Assembly (NCBI RefSeq): GCF_002443255.2 | Contig: NW_019211454.1 | Span: forward strand, 20,427,037 to 20,491,036 | Source of the DNA: Varroa destructor | Lineage: Eukaryota; Arthropoda; Arachnida; Mesostigmata; Varroidae | DNA length: 64,000 nt | Direction of reading: 5' to 3' | Part shown: positions 41,390-52,459 of the stretch, one piece after another | How the letters are laid out: each line of letters starts with the position of its first letter | Position numbering within the stretch: position 1 is the stretch's first letter | Made by a program: the position numbers and the translations under genes | Notes under the pieces: model-generated | The model's database searches: none | Told to the model about the DNA's origin: nothing | The model's input: only the letters and a program-made list of their open reading frames with translations

Positions 41390-41950
41390 AAAACCCTATC
41401 CACTTCATGGACGCGTGACGGCGATCAACAGCATCTTTTCTTCAAAAGACACTACTATATAAATCCTTCTCCGAGAAGGATCAGGATAATATTTCTGTCC
41501 GAAGAGGTTTGCCGTACACTGAACGTGAGAGGTGCAAACAGACGTGATTTCCTGAATTTCTTCCACGTGCGACCACCAAACGTGTTCCTTGGCAAAAAAC
41601 TATCCAGGAACCTTCAGAACGACCACAGTGTAATTCTTTAAGTTCATGTCGGCGTGGCTTCTGTGGGATAAACGCTTGTTTACTTCGAATCGTTTCGCCG
41701 TACACAATGAAGAACTCAGTGATTGGAGCACCTTTGTATTGTACTGTTTCCTCGGGCATGCCACTTTTAGGATCACCTAGAATTGCTCATTGGATTTCGC
41801 TTCAGGAAATCAACACCATCTCGTTCTGCTTCAAGCAGAGTATTCGCAGTTTCCCTTTCTTTTTCGGCATCTTTTCATAAATGTTGGTCCTTCGCGAGGA
41901 ATACGGGACGAGAGCATTGACGTCGAAAACACGATCTAAAAATAATAAAT
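41390..41950 (-). other. Minus-strand open stretches near the 3' end of intron 1
   Basis: On minus, a 92-codon open frame (41759-41481) is preceded by shorter stop-free stretches over 41940-41770 in two other frames, one of them Glu/Lys/Arg-rich and coiled-coil-like. The minus strand just before (TTTATTATTTTTAG read toward 41946) resembles a splice acceptor. An 86-codon plus frame (41381-41641) overlaps. This could be a decayed antisense insertion like the one at 32.6-34.9 kb, or chance. No family is recognised. Confidence 0.15.
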
Positions 41951-42224
41951 TACTAAAATGATTTTTTGAAATAAAAAACTAAGCTTTTAACAAAGTGTTG
42001 ATGTATTGACGACTATTAATAAACAGTTAATTTAAGCTGTAATAGCCATATATAGATCCCAACAAATCTACCGTAATACAATAGATGGTCATATAGTCTT
42101 ACATCTCAGAGACAATGTTATGCGTGCACACAGAGTGTCCGGGCTGCCTAAATAAATATATATATAACGTAAAGTTAAAATGATGCCTAATGTTCGTTCT
42201 TTTATACTTTCTTTCTTGTTTCAG

Positions 42225-42291
42225 ACGTGATTATTTCCACATTGGGAGAAGGGACATTTGGGAAGGTTGTCGAGGTGTTGGATGAAGAAAC
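42225..42291 (+). CDS. CLK/LAMMER kinase, glycine-loop exon
   Basis: After AC completes the Tyr codon from the previous exon, the 67-base exon encodes VIISTLGEGTFGKVVEVLDEE. The G-E-G-T-F-G-K-V glycine-rich loop that covers ATP in protein kinases is intact, and S-T-L-G-E-G-T-F-G is the form typical of CLK/Doa. A strong pyrimidine-AG acceptor precedes it. Two donors compete: GTACGT at 42292 and GTATGT at 42296. I chose the first because, joined to the first AG before the next exon, it gives six residues between the conserved Asp and the L-A-L-K strand, the spacing I recall for Doa. The other pairing (end 42295, next exon from 51392) is also in frame and one residue shorter. Confidence 0.9.
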
Positions 42292-43184
42292 GTACGTATG
42301 TCTGAATTGGCTGATCTAGTTATATTACCCTTATACTGCTGCAGATTCTAAAACTATTTCGGATCATTGTTGACAGTTGCTTACAGTTGAGATACTGTCC
42401 TCAACCTAACAGCCAAGTACGTATTTCATTGGTACAATCTATTATGATTGAAAAGGCCATCAGTTCCGTCTATTTTATATACTGTTGCGTATTGCATAAT
42501 AGAGCTAGAGCGCAAACCAAAGTGAGTCGAATAGAGCTACTTATATCCTTCATACCGTGCTAAACCCAGTCATCAAATACCGGAAAAAGCGGTTTTCAAA
42601 CATTCTGGCTCAAACGTCCGTTATAGAATTCCTGCTACAGTTTTTAGCGTTTATAGTTTTAGTTTTACAAACTATGAGCAAAAGAAAAAGATACGTTAAA
42701 ACCGACAACTCGGACCTAGGTTTCATGTTTTTATTAGGCACAACAAAGTTCATCTTTGAAAATTAGGATATGGGATGAATATATTCCGGAATACCATACT
42801 ATTCCGGGCTATCAATTACAGCTTTGAGGCATGCAAAGCTTTCACTGGCAGTGACACTTGAACCTAGGTAAAGTTCAGGCGATGGCCGGCTGGATGAATG
42901 GACAGAGAAGGCCATGTTTAGAAATCGGTAGAACAATTCGCATAAGAGAACATAGAAATGCGCAACTTTTAACAAAAGATACGAAACAAGACGGGTCTCT
43001 CCACAGTGGGGAAGATACGTGCAGATATGAAGGAGTAATATTATCCGTAGAGCTTTCTGGATCTAGCGTTAAAGCAGCTTGTTTAAATGGATGTTCGCCT
43101 ATAGCGTGTATTTACGCCCACGTTATCCCCAATGAGAAGTCATGATATCTATTTTCATGTCCATGATTCAAGTTACCACACCGG

Positions 43185-43197
43185 TTTTTTTTTTTTT
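43185..43197. repeat. T13 homopolymer
   Basis: Thirteen T residues follow ACACCGG. Read on the minus strand this could be the A tail of a retroposed sequence lying to its right, but nothing recognisable is there. Confidence 0.9.
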
Positions 43198-45674
43198 GCA
43201 CTGAACATACCACATGTGTTGTTATTTATCGCTTAAAAATATTAAATATTTTGAACAAAATAAAACGTTAAATTCATCTCCGCTCTGGGCTGGGCATGAA
43301 TAGAGTAAAGAAACCCACAGTGTATATATAACAGCACGTTGCAATGCGCTATCACTAATAACAGTGTTATAGAGGTTTGGACAGGAAACATCGAAAAGGT
43401 GATTGTTACCTTTGTGACCTTAACATCGTTTCTTCGTCAGCTCTGGGTCGAAAGGCCGATCTCACGGTGGTTCCTATGAGCCCATGAAAGTTTTGGACAC
43501 TCATCATCAGGATCCAATGAATGTCGCTGGGGTAGTGAAGCTGCAAATGGCTTAGAAGCCATACTTCGTAATCGAGTATTTTTCTAAGAACTGAATTCTG
43601 AATAGCTCCTTTCTCACGGTTCTAAAATTCTGTAGCTTGACGTCCGCGTGTGCATTGCTATGCTCCTTTACTGATGTAAAACGCTGCCGCGCATTTTCAG
43701 TAAAGGCCTTTCACTTCGTTATAAATATACGCGGTTATAAATAACCCTACCCCAAGTAACGTTTATATAACTTCTTATAGCATTTTGGAGGCGGCGTCTG
43801 GCGGTATATTCGAAATTCTACTTACAAATTTAAAATTACTCGATTTGCGTCATAGCACGAAGGCTCCTCAACGGTTCTCGCTAGTGGTAGGAAAGCCTGG
43901 CCTGTCAGCCTGATTCAGGTAACTCTATTAAAGACATCCTTACAGCGTTTAACGCGGCCGGTTGGAGAGCATTCTCATGAATCGTTTCTTGAATGTATTT
44001 GGCCAGCAGGCCGGCTTATTTAGGACGGAATTGACGTTACTTATTATTCCAAAGCCGATCGACCTAGCGTTCATTCTGATCCAAAGAGGATCGCTTTTGC
44101 GAAGTACATAGAAATTGAAACGATGGCATATCAAATCGTTTTCTCTAGCAATTTCTAAGAGTAATTTCAACATTGTGTTAAGATAAAACAAAAAAAAAAA
44201 ATTGTTGAGATCGAGATTTTAAATGAAATTTAATTTTCGATAAAAATACCGAAACGTTTTTTCCACCGTGACTCTTCCGGTGCAAAGTCGAGCGATGTGA
44301 GCGATCTGCATCCAATTCCATTTCCCTGATTCGGTGAATCTATCAATTTACTTCAGTTACATGACTGTAATTACCCTATTATCCCGCTCGAGTGATAAGT
44401 CACGTCTAACATAATGTACGGTATCATTTCAATTGTATGCCCACTTTGTAGCACGTGAAGAAGTCAAAAAGTTTTCAATGTGGTCATTTTAATCCTCAAG
44501 CAATTCTCTAAGGGTAGACCAACTTTTCCAAATTGACATTACGCTTTATGGACAAAAACCTCCTACAGAAGATATCACTTATCGAGTGAGGAAGTACGAA
44601 TTGTTCAGGTTTCGCTCATGACCAGAATTACTGAGAAAGTACCTTATCGAAGAAAGGTCTTGTATACATATAGGAGCTGATATGATTTGTACTTTAGCAA
44701 TGTCCAACATTTTGGTTAAAGGAAAAAGAAAAATCAATATACGAATAAGCTGAAAAAGAGAGAAGAATTTCTATGGAAATTTTCCATATAGGCTGTTTAC
44801 AGAAACTAAACAGTTGTTGAGCAAATTGCGTCTTCCATAGGTTAACATTGCACTCTGTGGGAAAGGTATTCATTCAGTTGATTTCAGCTTGCCATGACAA
44901 CAACCAGGACGAGGCTCAGCCATCAATTGTCCAACACAACCACTTCGCAAAGTTAATTTGGGTTGCACAAGGACAGAGAGTTATTTCTACTAATGTACTT
45001 GATAGATCCGCGCGTTCATTTTGCCCTCAATTTGACCAATTTAATTCTTTGGTATTACATCAAGCCAATATCTTGAATTAGGTCGTTAAAGTATAGGATA
45101 TATTTAGAAATAGTTATCCCGTTGCAATTACTCTGCCAGTTACCCTTTTGCATTGATTTTATCAATTTGTTCTATTTTGTTATAAGAACTATAGACTTGT
45201 CTCGCTCGCAGTATGTCAGCTTTTGACTTATTTTTCCCACGGCTTTGTAGTATCCACTCTGTTTCCGCGTTGCACGTAAATGGAATCAATTGTTGGCAGA
45301 TTTCGGAAGGACACACTCGAATCGAATGGCCTTCGGCTCAAGTCGGCTAAATTATTGAATCGGCTCTTTAGACATAAATAAGCCTTAAAGTTTTCTAAAA
45401 AAATGATCGAAATAAAGATTTTCTTAATTTGCGACACGTCAACGCGGCTTTAATCATTCTGTCTTTATAATGAGTAGTTATAAATAAATTAAGTGAAGAT
45501 AAAATGAATATTTCATAGTAATTCTATGTGTTTTGGTTGATTTGTGTACTTTATTCTCGGCACGTTACCAACTCTAAATAATTTTTCATCTTCTATATTT
45601 TTTTAATGTTTTGGCATTTTGTTGTGAAAATGACTTACAATATTTTTTTTTTTTAGGAAAATCAACACTTCAGT

Positions 45675-46250
45675 AACTGTTTTAACTTTCCAATTGGTAC
45701 TTAACAAAAAACGCCCAGTAAACCGTCCAGGGTTATTTTGGAACAGCTTTTCATTCACTTTTATACACGAAGGAAATAAATGCTACATTAGATTTTTTTT
45801 ATATGTTTTACGCGGAAATATAAATTTCAGTTATGGAAGGATAATGGCTCAGTTTGTCGAGATTTATCGATTAGGCAAGCAGTACGTGACGTATAAAAGA
45901 ATGTTTCCCATATTTTGGCACGTTTCCCGAAAAATATCTCCGAAAACAATTTGCAAAAACAGTGTTGTCAAATTTCTAATTGGTGTATATTAGAAATTCG
46001 CTCAGTAAACCGTCCAGAATTTTCTCGAGACAAATTTTTACCTTATTGCCATATTGTCTTAAGAAAGCAAATGTTGCATTCGATTTCTCACCATTTTTAC
46101 GCCAGGGTATCCAGTTTAAGTATAGCCATCTAGCGTAGCATTTTATAGCACGGCTCATCAATATTTATCGACTAATAGCAAAAAATACCCCTTCTACACA
46201 GATCTCCCTATAAATATCTCACCGCTGCTTTGTCAGAAAAAAAGTTTAAA
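45675..46250 (+). repeat. Diverged tandem duplication, period 287 bp
   Basis: CAGTAAACCGTCCAG occurs at 45716-45730 and again at 46003-46017. Collinear similarity extends on both sides. Before it, AATTGGTA matches AATTGGTG. After it come GGCTCAGTTTGTCGAGATTTATCGATTAGG versus GGCTCATCAATATTTATCGACTAATAG (each shown piecewise with small gaps) and then TCCCGAAAAATATCTC versus TCCCTATAAATATCTCACC. Two units of about 285 bases are therefore present, strongly diverged. The first unit lies in a 100-codon open frame (45694-45993) that follows a T-rich AG at 45656, and the second in a 72-codon frame, but protein similarity between the units is slight. It is probably an old satellite-like duplication. 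Confidence 0.75.
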
Positions 46251-48237
46251 CTATTCTCATCAAAAGATAGTTCACATCAGCTTCTATAATTTACCTATAG
46301 ATACCTGTAAAGGACTCAGAAGAAAAAAAAAAATAAAAACATGAAAAGCAATTTTACAAACGGGTTCTATAGTTAAATAGGCACCTTTAATGAAAGATCT
46401 GATCCATGCTTTACCTAGCGAAACAAATGATAGTGAAACTTCTGACCTAGAGCTTCACAGTTATCCTGTTGCGGTTTGAGGTTGCAGTTACCTCGTTACA
46501 GTAGTTCTTCTGATTTAGTCAATCTGCCGATGACCGTTAGAGTTACCTGTTGTAGTCTCATTGAAATATTCCAACCGTCTTGTTGGTGTGTCGCAGTTTG
46601 ATATAATGTTTGATTTGTGTTGCATTTAATATAAGCCATTGCTCTACTGTAGATTTAGGCTTTTATGTTCGGCGCAGCTTTCTTGAAACCCTGCTATATC
46701 ATTTTGTTGTCTTATTGCAACTTTCCGGTTATCGTTATTTTATACCTTTGATCTAGTCAATTTCGTACTTGGGATAAGCGATCCGTTAATTTTGTGCAAT
46801 CATTCACCGAAAAAAATGTATTCGCACACTGAGATGGTTCATTCATTATTAATTATCATTCGATGGTCGGGAGGGGTAGCTCCATGACTCTAGGCACGAT
46901 GCTTCCCAAGTAAGAAGAGTCTGTTAACATATAGTCTGCATCCTGCAACCCGATGTTCACAGAGATAATAAAGGCCCCAAAAAGTTCCTACCTACTAACT
47001 CGCTACGGTAGGCAATAAAGATGCCAAAACAGAGTCAGTTTCTTCAAGCTATCAGGGCGTTGTGTGGAGAATAGATAAATTCCCCCGTAAAATAAGACCT
47101 GGCAGGCCACAACAAATACTGTTGAATAGCTAAGAAAACATTTTTATTAGTGAAGAGATTGCCTACTACTGAGGTACTCGTTGTAGGTTCATTTTTAACT
47201 CTTGCCTGTAAGTCTATCCGTTTGTAGTATCAGAAGTGCTGCGAGGAGGCCAGTTCAACGATGTGTTGCAAGCCTTCACTATAAAACCCTGCGAATTATG
47301 CTTCTGGTGGCGATGCTGCCTTTGCGGAACGCTTTCTCAGGGTTATTTATCCTCGAGCGGTGCTAAGAGCTACGAAAAGTTAACCGTGTTTGAACATGGG
47401 TTGTCTCAGAGGAAAAGGCTATCCGTGATTTGTCCTCGCATTGTGTGGGTAGTCATGACGAGGCATGGTTACATCGGAAATTGCCCGCGGCTAGGTTCTA
47501 CGTCAGCGCCTTTCAAAAGAGCGACTCTTTGAATTGTATCGTTGTTATTTCGGTGGCAATGAGATGCTCATGCATGACTATCCTAGCTCCATTGCATGGT
47601 CTCGTAGGGTTGAGGGTCCTCATCAGGATGATCGGGGCGCTGTACCGATGTCGGGATTGTCAAGAAATTCAGTCGTGGAGTAAGTCGCGTCGGTATTTCC
47701 TAGGACTTGACTGGAGGCTTGGTAAACTGTAGTCTCTTGAGGAAATCGACTGACGTAAAAATTATCATTATTTTGGACTGCTAGATATTAATGTGCATGT
47801 TGTTGAAAATGTGTGAAATAAAGCGTAGAACGAAAGACGTAGGTAAATCACGTCGATGCTCTATGCCGTAGGAGTGCGCTGTATAACACTGTTGGCATGC
47901 AAAATAATGGTAATGCGAGCGGTTTTTGGGTACCTAGCAGAGGCTACAAGTAGCCAACATCAGCTGCTGTAAGGCACAGGTTAGCGGCCGGGTAATGTAT
48001 CGTGAAGGTCCCTTAGAGATGGGAGCATTTTTAATATATGCATTACGGCCACAGTTGACAATAGTTAAGAGCTGCCGGAAGTGCTCAGGGTACACCGTCA
48101 AGGTTCTGTCGCACGTCACGGAGCGATCGCTCAACGGGCTTAAAGACTTTTGCATTGAATCTGGGGCACTCGTTCTTTACAATAAACGCCGTTTAGCTGA
48201 GGTGGTCAACTACTCCCGGGTCTTGCTAAGGCTGCGT

Positions 48238-48287
48238 ACTGCGCTCTCGTCGACATGAAGGAGAATCTCGAAACGAGAGCGCGCAGT
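48238..48287. repeat. GC-rich stem-loop
   Basis: ACTGCGCTCTCGT at 48238-48250 pairs with ACGAGAGCGCGCAGT at 48273-48287 with a two-base bulge, leaving a 22-base loop. It is a stable hairpin unusual for the AT-rich surroundings. Confidence 0.65.
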
Positions 48288-48923
48288 GCGGACACGAAGC
48301 ATAAACATTGCAGCGATGTCTAAAGAGACAACTGCAAGCGTTACTTTTGCGCAAACGAAGTATGTTTATGAGGTAGGTTTTATGCGTACCTACTAGCGCG
48401 TTGAGAAAGGTCATTTTGCCAACATTTGCCTCTAAACAAGCGCAGAACCCAAATTGGACTTCTTTCTGGACGTTAGGAGTTTTTCGTGTGTTAGTTATAT
48501 TTAAATTCCTTATTGATCTAAACGTTCACAACGTTCGTTTAGTTTTCTTATCGGTAAGGATAGTTGAAGTCGTGTGAATTCTTGGTGTATTCTGTCGACC
48601 TGGTTTGAAGAAATCCCAAATTGCCTATGGCACATGTATGGTATCGGCATGTGCCGTCATCTAGTTTCAGTGTTCGTCTTCTCGGAAGAGCATCTAGACT
48701 CCCTCGAGCATGGTAGCTTGACGTGCGTCGCATGCTTTAAATGCATCTACCGTTGTAGGCCAACGGAAGTGATAGAGCAGGAGGTTTAAGTAATAAATCT
48801 CGTCCCAACGGGCGTTAACTGTGCAGATGCAACCAAGGACATTTGCTAACAAGTATATTGGGAAGTGGGTGATCCAGGAACCCTGCCTCCGTTTCGCCAC
48901 TGGTTATTTGTCGCGTAGAACTT

Positions 48924-48969
48924 AACACTACCCAACGTTGAGATACTTATCTCAATATAGGGTAATGTT
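48924..48969. repeat. Two-segment stem-loop
   Basis: AACACTACCC (48924-48933) pairs with GGGTAATGTT (48960-48969) with one mismatch. Inside, TTGAGATA (48938-48945) pairs exactly with TATCTCAA (48948-48955). A small internal loop separates the two stems. Confidence 0.6.
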
Positions 48970-49955
48970 TGAGCGAACGGATATTGTTCGCAAAGCGTCA
49001 TCAATGTACTGAGCTTCGTAGGCAATCTCCGAAGCTCAAGGTTATGTGCTCTCGTGGAAAAACATTTGCTGCTTTTGCGGTGAGTGCAGATAAAGTTCCT
49101 CAATATAAGGGTGTCATCTGTGAAGCGGAAAATTTCTGTACCCGGAAGCGAAAGCCCCAGGTCCTGTCGGGCTGCGTGACAAGCTAACAGGGTCTGACGT
49201 ATCGAACGTTATGATTCTTATCTATCTCTTCAACCTTAAAGATAGCTTTGCCCCTACCCTTTAGTTCGTACATTATAATATATTGAATCGACTTAACAGA
49301 AGAGCATATTTTGATGTTCAAACGGCAGTCGAAGGCTTCTAGAAGGTCGATGTTGTACGGAACCACCCACTGCGATGCGATGGTATGGTTAACATGTTTC
49401 CGGCCATTTTTATAGCTCACGAAGCCGTTCATGTTGCGGATCGATGTCTACTCGTCGGATGAACATTGTCGGCGTACAATGTGCGTTGTGTGTAGGGGTT
49501 GGCGTATTTCATTGGAAATCTCATTGTGAACTGATTGTGACAAATGCGCAAAGCTGTGCACAGTTGTGCCTACTCAAACAAAAAAATAAGGGCGAGCGTT
49601 TTTTTCGTTGTCACTCTTATTTATTTCATGGAAATGAACAAACGCCTAAACGAATTCTTTGGAGTCACTTCTCTTAGGTATAAGATCACACATTATGCCC
49701 CCTCTAAGAACCTAAGCAAGGGGTCTTACCAGATTTATCTGGGTCTTCTCCAACAAGTCTATGAAATGGCACAGAAACGACTCAACCAACTATTAAACTT
49801 AAATCGTTTTTCTCCCTAATACCTAATTTTCCTATTATTATTATTAACTGCTAGCAATCAGTTTTGCCCACGCTGAAACAGCGCGGTATATACTTTTTAC
49901 TTCTGGTTGTTATGGCAGTACATTCAAAGAGATACACATTTCTCACCCCTCTAAC

Positions 49956-49971
49956 TATGTATGTATGTATG
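49956..49971. repeat. (TATG)4 microsatellite
   Basis: About four units of TATG are followed by GTTCGCC. It is a short simple repeat within intron 2. Confidence 0.9.
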
Positions 49972-51250
49972 GTTCGCCCTTAGCAGCAAGCTTTCACGTT
50001 CGTCAGCGTCGTTGCTTTAGCCGATCTGATGTCGTATTCAGAAATTATAGGAGACTAACATTACACTTCAAAGCAAATGCAAAATTTTCCCTGTAGCGCA
50101 GCAATATTTGGCCAGTCAGCTCCATCTTCTACTGCGCTTCTTCCAGGGCGAACCTATATTACCTGCAAAAAATCAATCCGATCCGTTTGCCCATATGTTT
50201 CAAGACTGTTACTAGGGCGGGGCAAATCGCGTATTTTTGGCAAACGTTTCAGCAATATGAATTCTGAAAAGATTACTCGGAGAGTTCAAAGGAACTGGTT
50301 CGATTATTGATGTCCAACCATCGACACGTGTTTGTCTAGGTCATTCAACAGAGAAAATTACAGCTGTTCATTATACAGAAGCCGCAAATCCTGGAACATC
50401 CATTCAGTATCGTTCTCAAACATGCAACGCTTCAACACGCTCAAAGAAAAACAAATGATTTAGGTCCTTAGGCTTACAAAATCCAGCTCACCTGACAGAC
50501 AAATCATGCGCAGCAAAAACAGATCATCAGTTGAGCAATTAATCAACGACGGCTAAACAATGAGACCTCCAGCAAAATTGTACTCGCCTATGAGGCCCAT
50601 AATCATCTCCATGATCTCGTAAACATTTAAAATTATGACGCTTGCTATGAAGAAAACCTACTTGTCTTTTACGAGATGAAAACGTCACTGTTTTGTACGG
50701 ATTTTAAGCTATGGGCATTACTAGACCATTTGTTCTATAAAAACCCTGCCGGAAATGTAAAAAAAGTCAGGACGCGGCAATTTAGTTTTTGTGCCAAAAG
50801 TGGGTAGTATGGATCTCAAAGACACGTACCTCCGACAGAATGATTCCACTTGTCATATATCATAAAAAACATTGAATATTATTGCACAATACATTCCCTG
50901 GCCATATGATCTCCTTTTAAGACTGCTAGAATTAGCCGTCTTTATCGTACAGCTCGATGTTTTCAAACTTCTTGGGTTTTTCAAGAGATTATGTCGCCCT
51001 TAAACTTCGACGGAAAAGACCAGCTGCCACAATTATGCCAAACCATCACTGATAATTTATGTCCTTGCGTCTATTTACAGTATACCGTATCGGAAAGTAA
51101 TAATACTTTGTTGATTACTCGGTCACAGTGTTTTTATGTATGTCAATGTTTCGTTTTTTAGCCAGAGCTTTTACTGCCCAAACCACTACGCTAACTATTT
51201 TAACAATAACTTAAACAATATAATTTATGAGCAAGTGCAACAATAATAAC

Positions 51251-51270
51251 TATTATTATTATTATTATTA
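51251..51270. repeat. (TAT)n microsatellite
   Basis: Nearly seven TAT units lie about 115 bases upstream of the third recognised kinase exon, in the 3' part of intron 2. Confidence 0.9.
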
Positions 51271-51384
51271 ATAGAACTTCTACTGATGTCGTTTATGTGT
51301 GTTTCTTGTTTTTTCATGCCTATTATGCACCTGATATGACGCATACAAAACAATGCTTTACCATAAATTACCGCTATCCACCAG

Positions 51385-51592
51385 TGACCAGAAGTTAGCA
51401 CTAAAGGTAATCAAGAACGTAGACAAGTATCGTGAGGCAGCCAAGTTAGAAATAAACGTGTTGGAAAAATTGCGCCAAGGTAGAGAGCCAGCCCTCCAAA
51501 CTCTCTGCGTACGGATGCTTGACTGGTTCGACTACTTCGGTCATATGTGTATATTATTTGAAATGCTGGGGATATCCGTCTTCGACTTTCTT
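51385..51592 (+). CDS. CLK/LAMMER kinase, N-lobe exon (catalytic Lys, helix C, hinge)
   Basis: This 208-base exon continues in frame (AC + T = Thr, then D-Q-K-L-A-L-K) and encodes 69 further residues. L-A-L-K carries the ATP-anchoring lysine. Fifteen residues later, in A-A-K-L-E-I-N-V-L, is the helix-C glutamate, the same spacing as in CLK kinases. [21 protein letters not shown] and the hinge [12 protein letters not shown] are CLK/Doa signatures. Phe occupies the gatekeeper position. The GTAAGT donor at 51593 is perfect. The acceptor AG at 51383-51384 is the first of two; the alternative start is 51392. All residues needed from this part of the domain are present, so there is no sign of a pseudogene. 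Confidence 0.95.
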
Positions 51593-51737
51593 GTAAGTAC
51601 GATTTCAGTAACGCTAGGTTAAATGAGAGTAGTTACGACTAAACTAATAGAATCAACAACACATTTTTTTAGAAACGTATCCATCAGCTGTTAATCAATA
51701 AGTTATTAAGTTATTCAACTGAATGTGATTGTTTCAG
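51593..51737 (+). other. Kinase intron 3 (145 bp)
   Basis: This short phase-0 intron runs from GTAAGT to TGATTGTTTCAG. Its small size contrasts with the 9-10 kb introns before it and the unfinished long intron after it. It contains nothing notable. Confidence 0.93.
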
Positions 51738-51813
51738 AAAGAAAATCATTACCAGCCCTATCCCTTAGATCAAGTCCGACACATTGGATATCAGCTCATA
51801 CTTTCCGTAATGC
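51738..51813 (+). CDS. CLK/LAMMER kinase, start of C-lobe (helices D/E)
   Basis: This 76-base exon encodes 25 residues: [19 protein letters not shown] then L-I-L-S-V-M. It matches the CLK/Doa segment after the hinge, where K/R-E/[14 protein letters not shown] and Y-Q-L are conserved. Acceptor TTTCAG and donor GTGAGT are both good. It ends one base into a codon, so the next exon should start with two bases followed by the F-L-H-x-N and H-T-D-L-K-P-E-N catalytic loop. I find no such sequence from here to 64000, so the catalytic loop, DFG and the LAMMER motif (E-H-L-A-M-M-E-R-I-L-G) must lie beyond the window, in a very long intron, unless the gene is truncated. Confidence 0.93.
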
Positions 51814-51845
51814 GTGAGTAGAATATCGTCATAATTGCAATTCAC

Positions 51846-51851
51846 AATAAA
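51846..51851 (+). promoter_or_regulatory. AATAAA motif just inside intron 4
   Basis: A canonical polyadenylation hexamer lies about 32 bases after the exon donor and about 26 bases after an in-frame TAG. If used with intron retention it would yield a kinase cut off before its catalytic loop. Such hexamers are common by chance in AT-rich introns, so this is only a possibility. Confidence 0.2.
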
Positions 51852-52459
51852 TATTTTAACTATTTTTTAGTAAATAACCCAGTTCACGAACCCGGTTGGA
51901 GACTTTACGGATATTTCTCTGCTGTGATTCTAAAAGGCATTTCTTGCTTTTTAGTTATCGTTCTGTAACTCTGCTTTGTGGGCATCCCAAAGGTAATGAG
52001 GTTCCTCTAAGTTAGAGAAATCCGATCGAGCACCATGAGAATTACTCTGATGGTTCCTATGCCACTGTGGAAAACCGGATGGTCAAGGTACACGGTAACA
52101 CGCAACAATTACTGTCCTATATGAACTTATGTTTTCTATGTGCCCTGTCACTTTCTACTGTTCCGTTATCGTTAAGATGTTGTCTTAAAAAGAAGCGAGG
52201 AGGTTATGCTAGTAGTAGCTAAATCAAAGGCGTGCGGTTAAAAGGTCGTCCTTTCTTAGAGAGAGAAAGTTAACTACTTCCTTATTGCATGCAGACATAC
52301 ATACACACTATTTCCTTGTGTTTACTGCAGTTCGAATAATTTCTCCGTCACCTTCGTGAGTCCCTCTATTCGACGGACGATGTTCGTTTTGATGATCATG
52401 AAAAACTGGACATTAAAAACGATGCTAGCGTTTCATTTTTGATACCCAGTTATCTAGTT

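Larger units (their letters stand above)
31744..42224 (+). other. Kinase intron 1 (10.5 kb)
   Basis: The intron begins GTAAGC and ends with a strong pyrimidine tract (TTTCTTTCTTGTTTCAG). It interrupts the Tyr codon of the conserved R-Y after its first base. Besides ordinary AT-rich sequence it holds a cluster of minus-strand open frames at 32640-34900, mixed open frames at 37850-40250, an (AC)n tract at 38177, an 18-bp palindrome at 37307, and another minus-strand open cluster at 41390-41950. No second gene is firmly recognised. Its length is large for an invertebrate kinase intron and may reflect accumulated insertions. Confidence 0.85.
42292..51384 (+). other. Kinase intron 2 (about 9.1 kb)
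   Basis: This is mostly AT-rich sequence with no recognised gene. It holds a T13 run (43185-43197), a diverged 287-bp tandem duplication (45675-46250), open stretches at 47236-47732 and 47995-48258 without family motifs, hairpins at 48238 and 48924, a TATG repeat (49956-49971) and a TAT repeat (51251-51270). The 3' end is a weak pyrimidine stretch with two AGs seven bases apart (CCACCAG then TGACCAG), so acceptor choice is uncertain. Confidence 0.8.

Noticed and set aside
51871..51968. Good-looking acceptor followed by an in-phase 31-codon frame as the normal next kinase exon
   Set aside because: The encoded peptide does not contain the catalytic loop; kept only as a possible truncating alternative.
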